A stretch of DNA of 64,000 nucleotides from Actinomycetota bacterium (GCA_026392945.1 JAPLBB010000052.1:1-64000); one strand, 5' to 3'. Positions 1 to 8,996 are shown, counted from the stretch's first letter. Translations and numbers: made by a program. The notes: generated by a model not told the origin, from the letters alone.

Positions 1-1238
1 CAGATTTAACTATTGCTACTGAAGACCACAATGTACCAACCCTTAATATTGATAAACCTATTGCCGATCCAGTATCAAAGTTGCAGGTAGATACCTTGCG
101 GAAAAACTGCGAAGAATTTGGCGTCCGCCTGCACTCACTAGGAGATGTTGAGCAGGGCATTGTCCATGTGGTTGGCCCACAACTTGGAATTACGCAACCC
201 GGAATGACAATAGTTTGCGGAGATTCTCATACCTCAACTCATGGCGCCTTCGGTGCGCTGGCATTTGGAATTGGTACAAGCGAGGTTGAACATGTACTTG
301 CTACTCAAACCTTGCCATTAATTCGCCCGAAAACAATGGCGATAAATGTAGAAGGAACTTTGAAGCCAGGAGTTACCAGTAAAGATATTATTTTGGCAGT
401 GATTGCAAAGATTGGTACCGGCGGTGGCCAGGGTTACATTCTTGAGTACCGTGGCAGTGCAATTAGAGCGCTCTCAATGGAGGCTCGAATGACAGTTTGT
501 AACATGTCAATTGAAGCCGGTGCAAGAGCTGGGTTAATTGCCCCAGATCAAACTACTTTTGATTATGTAAAGGAGAAGCCCCATGCACCAGCCGGAGCTG
601 ATTGGGATGCGGCCCTTGCCTATTGGAAAACTTTAACAACTGATGTAGATGCTAAGTTTGATAAAGAGATCAATTTAAATGCTGATGAATTAGCGCCATT
701 TGTAACTTGGGGGACAAACCCAGGACAAGGACTTCCGCTTAGTGCATCTGTGCCAAACCCTGCTGATTTTAGTAATGCTGAAGATCGAGGAGCTGCCGAG
801 CGTGCCCTTGAATATATGGATTTAAAACCAGGAACACCACTTAAATCAATCAAGGTTGACACGGTCTTTTTAGGATCTTGCACAAATGGCCGGATTGAAG
901 ATTTAAGATCAGCAGCTGAAGTTATAAAAGGAAAAAAGATTGCTCAATCACTTCGCTTATTAGTAGTACCTGGTTCAGCCAGAGTGCGTCTGCAAGCAGA
1001 GTCTGAAGGACTAGATAAAGTCTTTATTGACGCCGGTGCGGAATGGCGAAGTGCTGGTTGCTCAATGTGTTTAGGAATGAATCCTGATCAATTAAAACCA
1101 GGCGAGCGGGCAGCATCAACAAGTAATAGAAACTTTGAAGGACGACAAGGTAAGGGCGGCCGGACTCACCTAGTGAGCCCATTAGTGGCTGCTGCGACTG
1201 CTTTAAAGGGCACTCTAGCTTCACCGGCGGATTTGTAA
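1..1238 (+). CDS. leuC: 3-isopropylmalate dehydratase large subunit (5' end outside window)
   Basis: This is the large, 4Fe-4S-binding subunit of isopropylmalate isomerase, which interconverts 2- and 3-isopropylmalate in leucine synthesis together with LeuD. The frame is open from base 3, so the gene starts before the window; by comparison with E. coli LeuC about 55-60 N-terminal residues are missing. Visible signatures are [24 protein letters not shown] and GCSMCLGMN. The three cluster-ligand cysteine codons are at 879, 1059 and 1068. The end matches the family (GGRTHLVSP near the C-terminus). leuD follows after one base, so the two are certainly co-transcribed. Nothing looks degraded. Confidence 0.97.
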   Translation, partial: DLTIATEDHNVPTLNIDKPIADPVSKLQVDTLRKNCEEFGVRLHSLGDVEQGIVHVVGPQLGITQPGMTIVCGDSHTSTHGAFGALAFGIGTSEVEHVLATQTLPLIRPKTMAINVEGTLKPGVTSKDIILAVIAKIGTGGGQGYILEYRGSAIRALSMEARMTVCNMSIEAGARAGLIAPDQTTFDYVKEKPHAPAGADWDAALAYWKTLTTDVDAKFDKEINLNADELAPFVTWGTNPGQGLPLSASVPNPADFSNAEDRGAAERALEYMDLKPGTPLKSIKVDTVFLGSCTNGRIEDLRSAAEVIKGKKIAQSLRLLVVPGSARVRLQAESEGLDKVFIDAGAEWRSAGCSMCLGMNPDQLKPGERAASTSNRNFEGRQGKGGRTHLVSPLVAAATALKGTLASPADL

Positions 1239-1239
1239 T

Positions 1240-1836
1240 ATGGAAAAGTTCATTAAACATACCGGCAGTGCATTGCCACTTCACCGAAGCAATGTTGACA
1301 CCGATCAGATAATTCCAGCGGTTTATTTAAAGCGAATTACTAAGAATGGCTTTGAGGATGGGCTTTTTGCTGCCTGGCGCAATGATCCAGCCTTTGTCTT
1401 AAATCAACCGCAACATAAGAGCGCAACGGTTTTAGTTGCTGGCCCTGATTTTGGTACTGGCTCATCCCGAGAACACGCAGTCTGGGCACTTCAAAATTAT
1501 GGTTTCAAAGTTGTCTTATCCAGTCGTTTTGCCGATATCTTCCGTGGAAACTCACAAAAGATGGGCTTATTAACAGTAATTTTGAGCCAAGATGAGATCG
1601 AAAAGATTTGGCAGGTAGTTGAAGGTAAGCCAGAAACGCAGATAACTGTTGATTTAGAGAGTAAAACTGTTTCATACCTTGGGGTAACACTTAATTTTGC
1701 AATTGATGATTACACCCGTTGGCGCCTTATGGAGGGGCTAGATGACATTGGCCTTACCTTTACTAAAATTGATGAAGTAACGAAGTTTGAAGAAAAAAGA
1801 GCGAGTTTTAAGCCTAAAACACTACCTATTCGCTAA
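1240..1836 (+). CDS. leuD: 3-isopropylmalate dehydratase small subunit
   Basis: LeuD is the small (swivel-domain) subunit that completes the LeuC active site. The 198-residue product has the usual length for bacterial LeuD. It shows the N-terminal substrate region [14 protein letters not shown] and the conserved [17 protein letters not shown] block, followed by the [15 protein letters not shown] segment. The ATG begins one base after the leuC stop codon, so translation is probably coupled. A strong intrinsic terminator lies directly downstream, making leuC-leuD the end of a leucine transcript. Confidence 0.97.
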   Translation: MEKFIKHTGSALPLHRSNVDTDQIIPAVYLKRITKNGFEDGLFAAWRNDPAFVLNQPQHKSATVLVAGPDFGTGSSREHAVWALQNYGFKVVLSSRFADIFRGNSQKMGLLTVILSQDEIEKIWQVVEGKPETQITVDLESKTVSYLGVTLNFAIDDYTRWRLMEGLDDIGLTFTKIDEVTKFEEKRASFKPKTLPIR

Positions 1837-1841
1837 GTAGA

Positions 1842-1875
1842 AACTCTAAAGTAATTATTTAGAGTTATCTTTTTT
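1842..1875 (+). terminator. Intrinsic terminator after leuD
   Basis: A perfect 9-bp inverted repeat (AACTCTAAA at 1842-1850 and TTTAGAGTT at 1858-1866) with a 7-nt loop is followed by a T-rich run ending at 1875. It starts a few bases after the leuD stop codon and separates the leucine genes from hup. Confidence 0.8.
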
Positions 1876-1959
1876 GCGCTAAAACCCTTGATTTATATTA
1901 AGAATTTGCTTGCGACACACCGAATTAATTAATCAAGGTATATCTAATCACCCCATAGA

Positions 1960-1999
1960 TTAACCCTAGTTAAGCAAACGCTTAATGTTTACGCGTAAA
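1960..1999 (+). promoter_or_regulatory. Overlapping inverted repeats in the hup leader
   Basis: Three short perfect inverted repeats are packed in front of the HU gene: TTAAC/GTTAA at 1960-1973 with a 4-nt loop, TTAAGC/GCTTAA at 1970-1985 with a 4-nt loop, and the 12-bp palindrome TTTACGCGTAAA at 1988-1999. The first two share bases 1970-1973, so as RNA hairpins they exclude each other. The last ends 12 nt before the start codon, next to the AAGGGGA ribosome-binding site. They could be operators or a leader switch; the role is unknown. Confidence 0.4.
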
Positions 2000-2011
2000 T
2001 AAGGGGATTAA

Positions 2012-2434
2012 ATGAACAAGGGCCAGTTCATCGCTTATCTAGCACCACAATTTGGTGATAGTAAGAAAGAAGCTGCACGCGCCGTTGAGGTTGTTTTTGA
2101 TGCGATTATTCGCAATATCTCAAAGGGTGATGATGTAATGATTAATGATTTCGGTAAGTTCAAAAAGGTAGACCGTCCAGCACGTAAGGGACGTAACCCA
2201 TTTACCGGTGAATCAATTCAAATTAAAGCCAGCAAGAAGGTTCGCTTTCTACCTGCAAAGGGATTGAAAGAAGTTATCTCTGGCGCACGAAAGTTAGGTG
2301 CAGCACCAACACCACCAGCAAAGGCAACACCTGCAAAGGCTGTTAAGAAAGCTGGCAAGGCGAAGAAAGTTTCTCGCAAACCAGCAAAGAAGGTTTCTCG
2401 CAAACCTGCAAAGAAGGCAAAGCGTCGTAAGTAA
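2012..2434 (+). CDS. hup: HU-family nucleoid protein with lysine-rich C-terminal tail
   Basis: This is a histone-like DNA-binding protein that bends and compacts the nucleoid. Residues 1-90 form the HU/IHF fold, starting MNKGQFIAYLAPQFGDSKKEA and containing the DNA-arm sequence GRNPFTGESIQIKASKKVRF. Residues from about 95 to 140 are an Ala/Pro/Lys-rich basic tail with two copies of KKVSRKPA, like the tail of mycobacterial HupB and other actinobacterial HU proteins. The ATG at 2012 has a clear upstream AAGGGGA. The gene is monocistronic, lying between two terminators. Confidence 0.95.
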   Translation: MNKGQFIAYLAPQFGDSKKEAARAVEVVFDAIIRNISKGDDVMINDFGKFKKVDRPARKGRNPFTGESIQIKASKKVRFLPAKGLKEVISGARKLGAAPTPPAKATPAKAVKKAGKAKKVSRKPAKKVSRKPAKKAKRRK

Positions 2435-2450
2435 AAAAAGTTGTAAATTA

Positions 2451-2482
2451 GCGGGGTCTCATGCGTGAGGTCCCGCTTTTTT
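2451..2482 (+). terminator. Intrinsic terminator after hup
   Basis: An 11-bp stem (GCGGGGTCTCA at 2451-2461 with TGAGGTCCCGC at 2466-2476, two G-T wobble pairs) with a 4-nt loop is followed by six T residues at 2477-2482. Confidence 0.9.
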
Positions 2483-2515
2483 ACGCTCATTTATAGCCAA
2501 GGAGATGAATAGTCG

Positions 2516-2521
2516 TAGAAT
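2516..2521 (+). promoter_or_regulatory. -10 element of leaderless plsC promoter
   Basis: TAGAAT lies 6 nt before the GTG start of plsC, so transcription would begin at or next to the start codon. The AAGGAG at about 2500 is 22 nt from the GTG, too far to act as its ribosome-binding site. Confidence 0.55.
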
Positions 2522-2527
2522 TACGCA

Positions 2528-3310
2528 GTGTCTACCGATCTAAAGATTTCCTACGCCCCGCCATCGGGCAAACCATTAGGAGCAACAAGTTGGTTTCGGT
2601 TTGGTGCGAATTTAATCCGCCCGCTTTTAAATTTAATTGCAAAGCGAGATTGGCGTGGGACAGAGAATATTCCAAAGAGCGGTGCAGCAATCGCCGTCTG
2701 TAATCACATTTCATATGTAGATCCACTTTTATTTACCCATTTTTTATATGACAATGGCAGAGCGCCTAGGTATTTAGGTAAAGCCTCACTATTTAAGTTA
2801 CCAATTATTGGACGAGTACTGCTTGGTGCAGGCCAAATTCCAGTAGAACGTGAGACCAGCTCTGCTTCTCAATCACTGCAGCATGCAATCGCTTTTTTGA
2901 AATCAGGTCATCTATTAGGTGTTTACCCAGAGGGAACTCTAACTCGGGATGAGAATTATTGGCCAATGAAGGCTAAGACTGGCATTGCTCGACTTGCTAT
3001 TTTGACACAGGTACCAGTAATTCCATGTGCGCAGTGGGGTGCACAAAAGATTTTGCCGGCTTATAGTAAAAAGCCAAAATTATTCCCACGAACTAAGGTA
3101 ACTGTTATAGCCGGAAAGCCGCTTGATTTTTCAAAATGGTACGGCAAGGCTGAAGATCCGGTTGCCCTTGAAGAGGCAACAGCATTTGTAATGAGTTCGA
3201 TTACCAGATTGCTAGAAGATTTACGGGGCGAGAAAGCACCAACTGAAATATTTGATCCAAAGAAATCACAACTGCCACGAACTGGAAATTTTAGGCGGGA
3301 GCAAAAATGA
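2528..3310 (+). CDS. plsC: 1-acyl-sn-glycerol-3-phosphate acyltransferase (PlsC family)
   Basis: This membrane-associated acyltransferase places the second acyl chain on lysophosphatidic acid to make phosphatidic acid. It is 260 residues long with the catalytic NHISYVD (HX4D) motif around residue 58 and YPEGTLTRD around residue 139, plus the PVIPCAQWG block. It starts with GTG at 2528, probably on a leaderless mRNA. It overlaps gpsA by 4 nt (ATGA), which pairs the acyltransferase with the enzyme making its glycerol-3-phosphate backbone. This plsC-gpsA-ddl order is common in actinobacteria. Confidence 0.93.
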   Translation: MSTDLKISYAPPSGKPLGATSWFRFGANLIRPLLNLIAKRDWRGTENIPKSGAAIAVCNHISYVDPLLFTHFLYDNGRAPRYLGKASLFKLPIIGRVLLGAGQIPVERETSSASQSLQHAIAFLKSGHLLGVYPEGTLTRDENYWPMKAKTGIARLAILTQVPVIPCAQWGAQKILPAYSKKPKLFPRTKVTVIAGKPLDFSKWYGKAEDPVALEEATAFVMSSITRLLEDLRGEKAPTEIFDPKKSQLPRTGNFRREQK

Positions 3311-4311
3311 AAAAAGTTGCGATCTTAGGTTCTGGTGCTTGGGGAACCACACTCGGACAAGTAATGGTTGACTCTGGGCAACAGGTATTAATTTGGGGTC
3401 GTAATAAGAAGGTCGTTCGGGAGATTAATCGTCGTCATTCAAACCGCCGATTTTTAAAGGGAATTGATCTACCTAAGGAATTAAAGGCAACTACTGATAT
3501 CAAAGCTGTTTTAGAGTTTGCAGATGTAATCGTTTTAGCAATTCCATCTCAAACACTTAGAGAGAATTTAGAAAATTGGAAGGGATTTTTTCCAACCGAA
3601 CTACCAATAATTAGTACTTTAAAAGGTATTGAGGTTCAAACTCAACTTAGAATGACAGAGGTTGCTCAAGAGGTACTTGGCGCAGATAAATCAAGATTTG
3701 GCTTAATTACTGGGCCAAATTTAGCAAGTGAAATTATTACCAGGCAGCCCGCTGGTGCAGTAGTGGCATCTGAAAATCCGCAGTTGATAGAGCTCATGGA
3801 AGAGTTATTTTCAACTAACTATTTCCGAATTTATCCATCCAATGATCTAACTGGCTGTGAATTCGCAGGTGCGGCGAAGAGCGTAATTGCACTAGCAGTC
3901 GGCATTGCAGTGGGCATGGGGTATGGTGAAAACACTCAAGGCTTAATGATCACTCGTGGGCTCTCTGAGGTTGCTCGTCTTGGTGAAGCATATGGAGCCA
4001 ACCCTTTAACTTTCTTGGGTCTTGCCGGCATTGGTGACTTGGTAGCAAGTGCACAATCACCACTATCTCGTAACAGAAGTTTTGGCGAAGTACTTGGTAA
4101 ATCCGGTTCAATTGCAAAAGCTAGAGCTCAGGTAGTAAAAACTGTTGAAGGTGTTTACTCAGCGGGTGCGATGTTAGAGCTAGCGCACCGGGTTGGCGTT
4201 GAAGCTCCAATTATTGAAGCGGTATCAGATGTTGTTGCAGGTACTTTGACACCAAAGGATGCCATGGCGAATTTAATGAAGGTAAGTATTAAGGCTGAAA
4301 TTTATGAGTAA
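3307..4311 (+). CDS. gpsA: Glycerol-3-phosphate dehydrogenase [NAD(P)+]
   Basis: GpsA reduces dihydroxyacetone phosphate to sn-glycerol-3-phosphate for phospholipid synthesis. The 334-residue protein begins with a Rossmann loop (GSGAWGTT, residues 8-15). It contains STLKGIE, TGPNLASEI and the conserved catalytic region CEFAGAAKSVIALAVG. GLAGIGDLVASA and SRNRSFG are also present. Its start overlaps the plsC stop and its own stop overlaps the ddl start by 8 nt, so the three genes are probably translated from one message. Confidence 0.96.
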   Translation: MKKVAILGSGAWGTTLGQVMVDSGQQVLIWGRNKKVVREINRRHSNRRFLKGIDLPKELKATTDIKAVLEFADVIVLAIPSQTLRENLENWKGFFPTELPIISTLKGIEVQTQLRMTEVAQEVLGADKSRFGLITGPNLASEIITRQPAGAVVASENPQLIELMEELFSTNYFRIYPSNDLTGCEFAGAAKSVIALAVGIAVGMGYGENTQGLMITRGLSEVARLGEAYGANPLTFLGLAGIGDLVASAQSPLSRNRSFGEVLGKSGSIAKARAQVVKTVEGVYSAGAMLELAHRVGVEAPIIEAVSDVVAGTLTPKDAMANLMKVSIKAEIYE

Positions 4312-5344
4312 GTTAAGAGTTGGGATAATTTGTGGTGGAAAAAGCAGCGAGCATGAAATCTCATGTATCTCGGCAAACGGAATTCTTAATGCAATTGATC
4401 GAAGTAAATTTGAACCTGTCTTAATAGGAATAACAAAAAGTGGTAAATGGCTACTACTGCCAGATGACACAACTTTTATCACTCAAAACGGGGCACTGCC
4501 TACTGTGCCAGAGTCAGGCATCGAGGTAAGTGTTACCAGTCAGGGATTATTTTCTGGCGGTAAAAATTTAGCAATCGAAGTAGCATTTCCAATTCTTCAT
4601 GGCACATATGGTGAAGATGGAACGATTCAAGGTTTATTTGAAATGGTGGGATTACGTTACGTTGGCTCTGGTGTATTAGCTAGCGCAGTAAGCATGGATA
4701 AGTCATATGCGAAACCAATATTTGCTGCCGCTGGCCTAAAAGTTGCGCCTGGCACTGTTGTAACATCAACTAATTTTGAGTTGCCAAGTACTCTTAAATA
4801 TCCCCTATTTGTTAAGCCGGCACGAAGTGGTTCAAGCCGTGGCACAACAAAGGTGAAGCAAAGTTCAGATTTAAAAGTGGCGGTTGAAGCTGCCTTAGCA
4901 TTTGACTCTAAAGTGATAATTGAACAGGCTGTAGATGGCAAAGAGATTGAGTGCGCAGTATTGCAATCAGAAGGCAAAACAATAGTTTCACCCGTTGGTG
5001 AGATTGTAATTTCAAGTAAGTATGAGTTTTACGATTTCCAAGCTAAATACCTTGATGATTCAATGCAATTAGTTTTTCCAGAGTTGCCAGCAGGTGTTGA
5101 GGAAAAGATTCAATCTAGCGCCCTAACTGCATTTAATGCTGCTGGTTGTGAGGGCTTAGCTAGAGTGGATTTCTTCTACTCAGCTTCTGGTGATGTAGTA
5201 ATTAATGAAATAAATACCATGCCTGGTTTTACACCGCTTTCGGTATATCCAAAGTTAATTGAAAAAAGCGGAATTAATTATCAGCAATTAATTACAACTC
5301 TTATTCAATCTGCACAAGCTAGATCAGCAAGTATTACGCGATAA
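4304..5344 (+). CDS. ddl: D-alanine--D-alanine ligase
   Basis: Ddl joins two D-alanines with ATP to make the dipeptide added by MurF to the peptidoglycan precursor. The 346-residue ATP-grasp enzyme shows the N-terminal GGKSSEHEISCISA, the HGTYGEDGTIQGLFE region, VKPARSGSSRG for ATP binding, and NEINTMPGFTP near the C-terminus. The ATG at 4304 lies inside gpsA (8-nt overlap). Substrate and metal-binding residues look intact. Confidence 0.96.
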   Translation: MSKLRVGIICGGKSSEHEISCISANGILNAIDRSKFEPVLIGITKSGKWLLLPDDTTFITQNGALPTVPESGIEVSVTSQGLFSGGKNLAIEVAFPILHGTYGEDGTIQGLFEMVGLRYVGSGVLASAVSMDKSYAKPIFAAAGLKVAPGTVVTSTNFELPSTLKYPLFVKPARSGSSRGTTKVKQSSDLKVAVEAALAFDSKVIIEQAVDGKEIECAVLQSEGKTIVSPVGEIVISSKYEFYDFQAKYLDDSMQLVFPELPAGVEEKIQSSALTAFNAAGCEGLARVDFFYSASGDVVINEINTMPGFTPLSVYPKLIEKSGINYQQLITTLIQSAQARSASITR

Positions 5345-5347
5345 GTA

Positions 5348-5836
5348 ATGGATGGCGTATTAGAAAAAAGTGCAGTTAAGCGAGTTAGCGATGCACTTAA
5401 AAGCAATGGAATCTCTGGTCAAATAAAAGTTTTAACGCAGAGCGCTCGAAGCGCTGCTGAAGCAGCAGATGCTCTTGGAATTGAAGTAGGCCAGATTGCG
5501 TCATCAATTATTTTTAAACTACCTAATGAATCTCCACTATTAGTAATTACCTCAGGCCGTCATCGAGTAGACACCGAGTTAGTTGCCAAGGAATTATCGG
5601 TAGGTAATCTAGATAGAGTTGATGCAGATTATGTGAAAGAGTTATCTGGATTTTCAATAGGCGGAGTTGCACCCATTGGTTGGATAAATCCGCCAGCAAT
5701 CACACTTATCGATCTAGCATTAAATGATTACGATGTGGTTTGGGCTGCCGCTGGACATCCGCATGCAGTTTTTCCAACTACTTATGCAGAACTGCTTACC
5801 TGTACTAGCGCTAAGCCAATGATCGTTGGTGATTAG
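5348..5836 (+). CDS. YbaK/EbsC-type aminoacyl-tRNA deacylase
   Basis: This is a stand-alone editing-domain protein of the YbaK/ProX superfamily, whose members hydrolyse mischarged tRNAs such as Cys- or Ala-tRNA(Pro). The whole 162-residue protein is one such domain. Family marks are the IASSIIFK strand, SGRHRVD, GGVAPIGW and AAGHPHAVF. The substrate cannot be told from sequence. It begins 3 nt after the ddl stop and is followed after 2 nt by the VOC gene, so it belongs to the plsC operon. Confidence 0.85.
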   Translation: MDGVLEKSAVKRVSDALKSNGISGQIKVLTQSARSAAEAADALGIEVGQIASSIIFKLPNESPLLVITSGRHRVDTELVAKELSVGNLDRVDADYVKELSGFSIGGVAPIGWINPPAITLIDLALNDYDVVWAAAGHPHAVFPTTYAELLTCTSAKPMIVGD

Positions 5837-5838
5837 AA

Positions 5839-6240
5839 ATGAACACTCTTGGAATGATTACGATTGTTGTGGATGATTACGACTCCGCAATTTCTCATTA
5901 CGTTAACGAGCTTAGCTTTTCACTTATAGAAGACAATATTCTGTCACCTGAAAAGCGTTGGGTTGTGGTTGCTCCCAGCGAAAACGGGTCAAAAATCTTG
6001 TTAGCAAAAGCATCAACTGAAGATCAGCGAGCTGCGATTGGTAACTCAACTGGTGGCCGGGTTGGATTCTTCCTTTACACAACAGAATTTAAGCAAACAT
6101 TTCAAAAATTCAAGTCCAATGGAATTGAATTCATGGAAGAACCACGTCAGGAAGCATACGGTCAGGTTGTTGTATTTCGAGACAAGTACGGAAATAAGTG
6201 GGATTTAATTGAGCAGACTACTAATACAAAAAGCAGTTAG
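5839..6240 (+). CDS. VOC superfamily (glyoxalase-like) protein
   Basis: The 133-residue protein has the paired beta-alpha-beta modules of the vicinal oxygen chelate fold: an N-terminal TIVVDDYDSAISHYVNELSF module and a C-terminal VVVFRDKYGNKWDLIEQ module. The C-terminal Glu fits a metal ligand, but the expected histidine is not conserved at the first strand, so it may be a binding protein rather than a lyase. Substrate unknown. It is in the ddl operon by spacing. Confidence 0.7.
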   Translation: MNTLGMITIVVDDYDSAISHYVNELSFSLIEDNILSPEKRWVVVAPSENGSKILLAKASTEDQRAAIGNSTGGRVGFFLYTTEFKQTFQKFKSNGIEFMEEPRQEAYGQVVVFRDKYGNKWDLIEQTTNTKSS

Positions 6241-6252
6241 GGTAGGGGAGTT

Positions 6253-6483
6253 ATGAGGATTACCAAAGCAAATATATTTGAGTGGCTAGGTGTATTAACA
6301 GCAATTGTTTATTCACTTTTAGTTGCTGCAAATATTGGAGCAGAGTTCATCGGATTTACACTTTTGTTAGCCTCTTCTGGATTTATTGGAATTTGGGCGT
6401 ATCTAGGTAAACATAAGGGAATTCTCTTCTTACAATTCTTTTATGCAACAGCAGGAATCATTGGGATGATTCGCTGGTTTTAA
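6253..6483 (+). CDS. Small integral membrane protein of unknown function
   Basis: The 76-residue protein has about three hydrophobic helices (roughly residues 10-30, 33-50 and 55-75) joined by a short KHKG loop. I do not recognise the family with certainty; the layout resembles small membrane proteins of the CBU_0592 or PnuC-like half-bundle type. A GGAG-like site precedes the ATG. Its stop overlaps the start of the SulP transporter (TAATG), so the two are translationally coupled and it may be an accessory to that transporter. Confidence 0.6.
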   Translation: MRITKANIFEWLGVLTAIVYSLLVAANIGAEFIGFTLLLASSGFIGIWAYLGKHKGILFLQFFYATAGIIGMIRWF

Positions 6484-7736
6484 TGAGACTTCTTGGTAGA
6501 TCAGATTTTCCAGAAACACGTCAACTATTTGTTAAAGATCTAATCTCTGGCGTTACGGTTGCAATAGTTGCTCTGCCGCTAGCAATTGGATTTGGTATTA
6601 CAGCCGGAATGAGTGCGGCAGCCGGAATCTCAACTGCAATTATTGCCGGGTTTATTGCTGGCCTGTTTGGAGGTTCTCGTTTTCAAGTAAGTGGACCAAC
6701 CGGGGCAATGACTGTGGTTTTAATTCCGGTGATAGTTAAGTTTGGTATCGGTGCAATTCCTGCCTTGGGTGTTATGGCTGGTCTTATTGTGATCGCGATG
6801 TCTTTAATCAGATTGGGAAGCTTAATAAATAAGGTTCCAAACTGTGTCGTGGAAGGATTCACGGTTGGAATTGCAATCGTGATTTCACTTCAGCAGCTGC
6901 CATTTGCACTTGGTGTTTCCAAAGGCGAAGGGGAGCGAACTTTAATTGTTGCCATACATACTATTCAAAAAGCGTTAGCTACCGGACTAAATTGGCAAAC
7001 TCTTCTTGTAGTTTTCATAACTTTAGCTATTAAATTTAATATCGTAAAAATTGTAGAATCATTTAAGATCAGAATGTACTTTCCAGCAAGTTTTTCTGCA
7101 CTTTTCTTAACCACTTTAATTGTAAAAGCTGGTAATTTGAATGTTGCAACTATTGGCAATATTCCTAGGAATGTATCTACCTATACTTCACCGATTCTAA
7201 GCTCAGGTGAATATTTAAGTTTGATTACTCCAGCATTATCTATTGCGATATTAGCTGCAATTGAATCATTGCTTTCAGCGCGAGTTGCAGATGATATTTC
7301 AAATGTACCAAGTGACAAAAAATTTAAACCCAATCAAGAGTTATTTGGACAGGGACTAGCAACCACATTCGCTTCAGTTTTTGGTGGCATGCCAGCAACT
7401 GGTGCGATTGCCCGGACAAATGTGAATGTCCGGTCTGGTGCGACCACCCGTTTAGCAGCGATGATTCACTCGATAGTTTTGTTAGTAATAGTTATTTTTT
7501 TAGCCCCAATATTTTCTCAGATTCCAAGTGCCGCTATAGCTGGCGTTTTAATTGGAACGAGCTTTAGAATCTTTAATAAAGCATCGATGTTGGAGATATT
7601 CAAATCTTCAAAAAGTAATATTTTTATCTATATCGCTACCGCAGTAGTTACCGTAAGTGTGGATTTAATCTGGGGAATTGGTTTTGGAATTGCTCTTTAT
7701 TTACTAATAAATTTAGTTAAAAAGAGCAATTCCTAA
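6483..7736 (+). CDS. SulP-family inorganic anion transporter lacking a STAS domain
   Basis: This polytopic membrane protein belongs to the SLC26/SulP family (sulfate, bicarbonate and related anions). Visible marks are LISGVTVAIVALPLAIGFGI at residues 20-39, the VSGPTGAMTVVL pore helix, and the conserved ELFGQGLATTFASVFGGMPATGAIARTN block, where the NTR/R variant TGAIARTNVN is present. The protein is 417 residues and stops after the last membrane helix, whereas most SulP proteins carry a cytoplasmic STAS domain of about 120 residues. The ion cannot be assigned; bicarbonate or sulfate are most likely. Confidence 0.88.
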   Translation: MRLLGRSDFPETRQLFVKDLISGVTVAIVALPLAIGFGITAGMSAAAGISTAIIAGFIAGLFGGSRFQVSGPTGAMTVVLIPVIVKFGIGAIPALGVMAGLIVIAMSLIRLGSLINKVPNCVVEGFTVGIAIVISLQQLPFALGVSKGEGERTLIVAIHTIQKALATGLNWQTLLVVFITLAIKFNIVKIVESFKIRMYFPASFSALFLTTLIVKAGNLNVATIGNIPRNVSTYTSPILSSGEYLSLITPALSIAILAAIESLLSARVADDISNVPSDKKFKPNQELFGQGLATTFASVFGGMPATGAIARTNVNVRSGATTRLAAMIHSIVLLVIVIFLAPIFSQIPSAAIAGVLIGTSFRIFNKASMLEIFKSSKSNIFIYIATAVVTVSVDLIWGIGFGIALYLLINLVKKSNS

Positions 7737-7739
7737 TTA

Positions 7740-7976
7740 TTAAAAAGAGGTAACTGGGCAGGTAAGTGTTCTAGTGATACCAGATACTGCTTGTACTTTT
7801 GCCAAAACAGTACGGCCTAGATCTTCCATGCTTGCAGATTCAGCTCTCATGATTACGTCATATGGACCAGTAACGCCATCGGCGATGGTTACGCCAGGGA
7901 TGGCAGAGATAGCTTTAGCAACACTGGAAGCCTTGCCAACTTCAGTTTGAATCAGAATGTAAGCCTGAACAGACAT
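7740..7976 (-). CDS. Lrp/AsnC ligand-binding (RAM) domain protein
   Basis: The 78-residue protein is a lone RAM (ligand-binding) domain of the Lrp/AsnC type without a helix-turn-helix. It starts MSVQAYILIQTEVGKA and includes the GPYDVIMRAE strand typical of the fold. Such stand-alone domains are common in actinobacteria next to thiL. They oligomerise and probably bind small ligands such as amino acids; no regulatory target can be inferred. An AAAGG ribosome-binding site precedes the ATG. It is divergent from thiL and ends 3 nt from the convergent SulP gene. Confidence 0.85.
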   Translation of the reverse strand: MSVQAYILIQTEVGKASSVAKAISAIPGVTIADGVTGPYDVIMRAESASMEDLGRTVLAKVQAVSGITRTLTCPVTSF

Positions 7977-8060
7977 TTCTAGCCTTTCAATTTATAGCTT
8001 CGCGTTCAGCAATGAACCAAAGCGATATTAAAGGGTAGCCTATAGCGAGTTAATTGGGGA

Positions 8061-8996
8061 GTGCCATTGATTGAATCTGAAGCAACGCTGATCGAGCGCC
8101 TACGCGAGCTTTTTCATACCCAGCTTCAATCCGGCGTTGAAGTTGGAATTGGGGATGATGCTGCCGTAATTTCTGCTTCCAAAAGCAAATTAGTTGCAAC
8201 CGTAGATATGGCAATCGAAGACGTGCATTTTAGGCGCGCATGGTCAACACCTTTTCAGATTGGCGCAAAGTTAACTACAGCAAACCTGGCAGATATCTTC
8301 GCAATGGGTGCAAAACCAAAATACTTACTAGTAGCCGCTGCAATCACAGAGACTAATAACTTGGATGTTGTTACCGAATTAGCTAACGGAATTAGATCTG
8401 TTGCAGATAAATTTGAGGTTGAGGTCATCGGAGGAGATTTAAGCCAGGGTGAAAAAATGAGCCTTAGCATCACCGCTCTCGGTGAGTTAGATACGAATCC
8501 AATACTGCGCAGTGGCGCAAAAGTTGGTGATCTAGTTTATGTTTCAGCACTTCCTGGCTTGTCAGCTGCTGGTCTTGCAATTCTAGGTAGAGGTTTAGAT
8601 CGACCTAGATATGTCGTAGAAGCACACTTAAATCCAAAACTTGCCGTTCCTAGCGCCTTAATTGCGGTGGCAACTTCCATGTGTGACATTAGCGATGGAG
8701 TAACAACTGATGGTTCAAATATCGCTAAGGCCTCTGAGGTAGATATAGAACTAAGCAAGCAATTGATTTCAAATGCTGCTGGTTTTAGTGATTTAAAAGA
8801 GTTAGCTGATGAATTAAATGAAGATGTATTTGATTGGATTCTTTCGGGCGGTGAGGACCACTTCTTCTTTGCAACGGTTGACCCTAAGAATGCGAAAAAT
8901 GAATTAGGGGTTCAAATTGGAGTTGTAAAGGAAGGTAAAGGACAGGTAACCCTTGATGGTGCAATTATTCAAAAGGCTGGGTATCAGCACTTTTAA
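8061..8996 (+). CDS. thiL: Thiamine-monophosphate kinase
   Basis: ThiL phosphorylates thiamine monophosphate to the active cofactor thiamine diphosphate. The 311-residue protein shows the VGIGDDAAVI metal/ATP motif, TVDMAIEDVHF, NLADIFAMGAKP and CDISDGVTTD, as expected for the PurM-like fold. The GTG start at 8061 directly follows GGGGA; the TTG at 8067 would give better spacing, so the exact start is open. The stop codon abuts the stop codon of the convergent rpmB gene with no base between. Confidence 0.94.
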   Translation: MPLIESEATLIERLRELFHTQLQSGVEVGIGDDAAVISASKSKLVATVDMAIEDVHFRRAWSTPFQIGAKLTTANLADIFAMGAKPKYLLVAAAITETNNLDVVTELANGIRSVADKFEVEVIGGDLSQGEKMSLSITALGELDTNPILRSGAKVGDLVYVSALPGLSAAGLAILGRGLDRPRYVVEAHLNPKLAVPSALIAVATSMCDISDGVTTDGSNIAKASEVDIELSKQLISNAAGFSDLKELADELNEDVFDWILSGGEDHFFFATVDPKNAKNELGVQIGVVKEGKGQVTLDGAIIQKAGYQHF

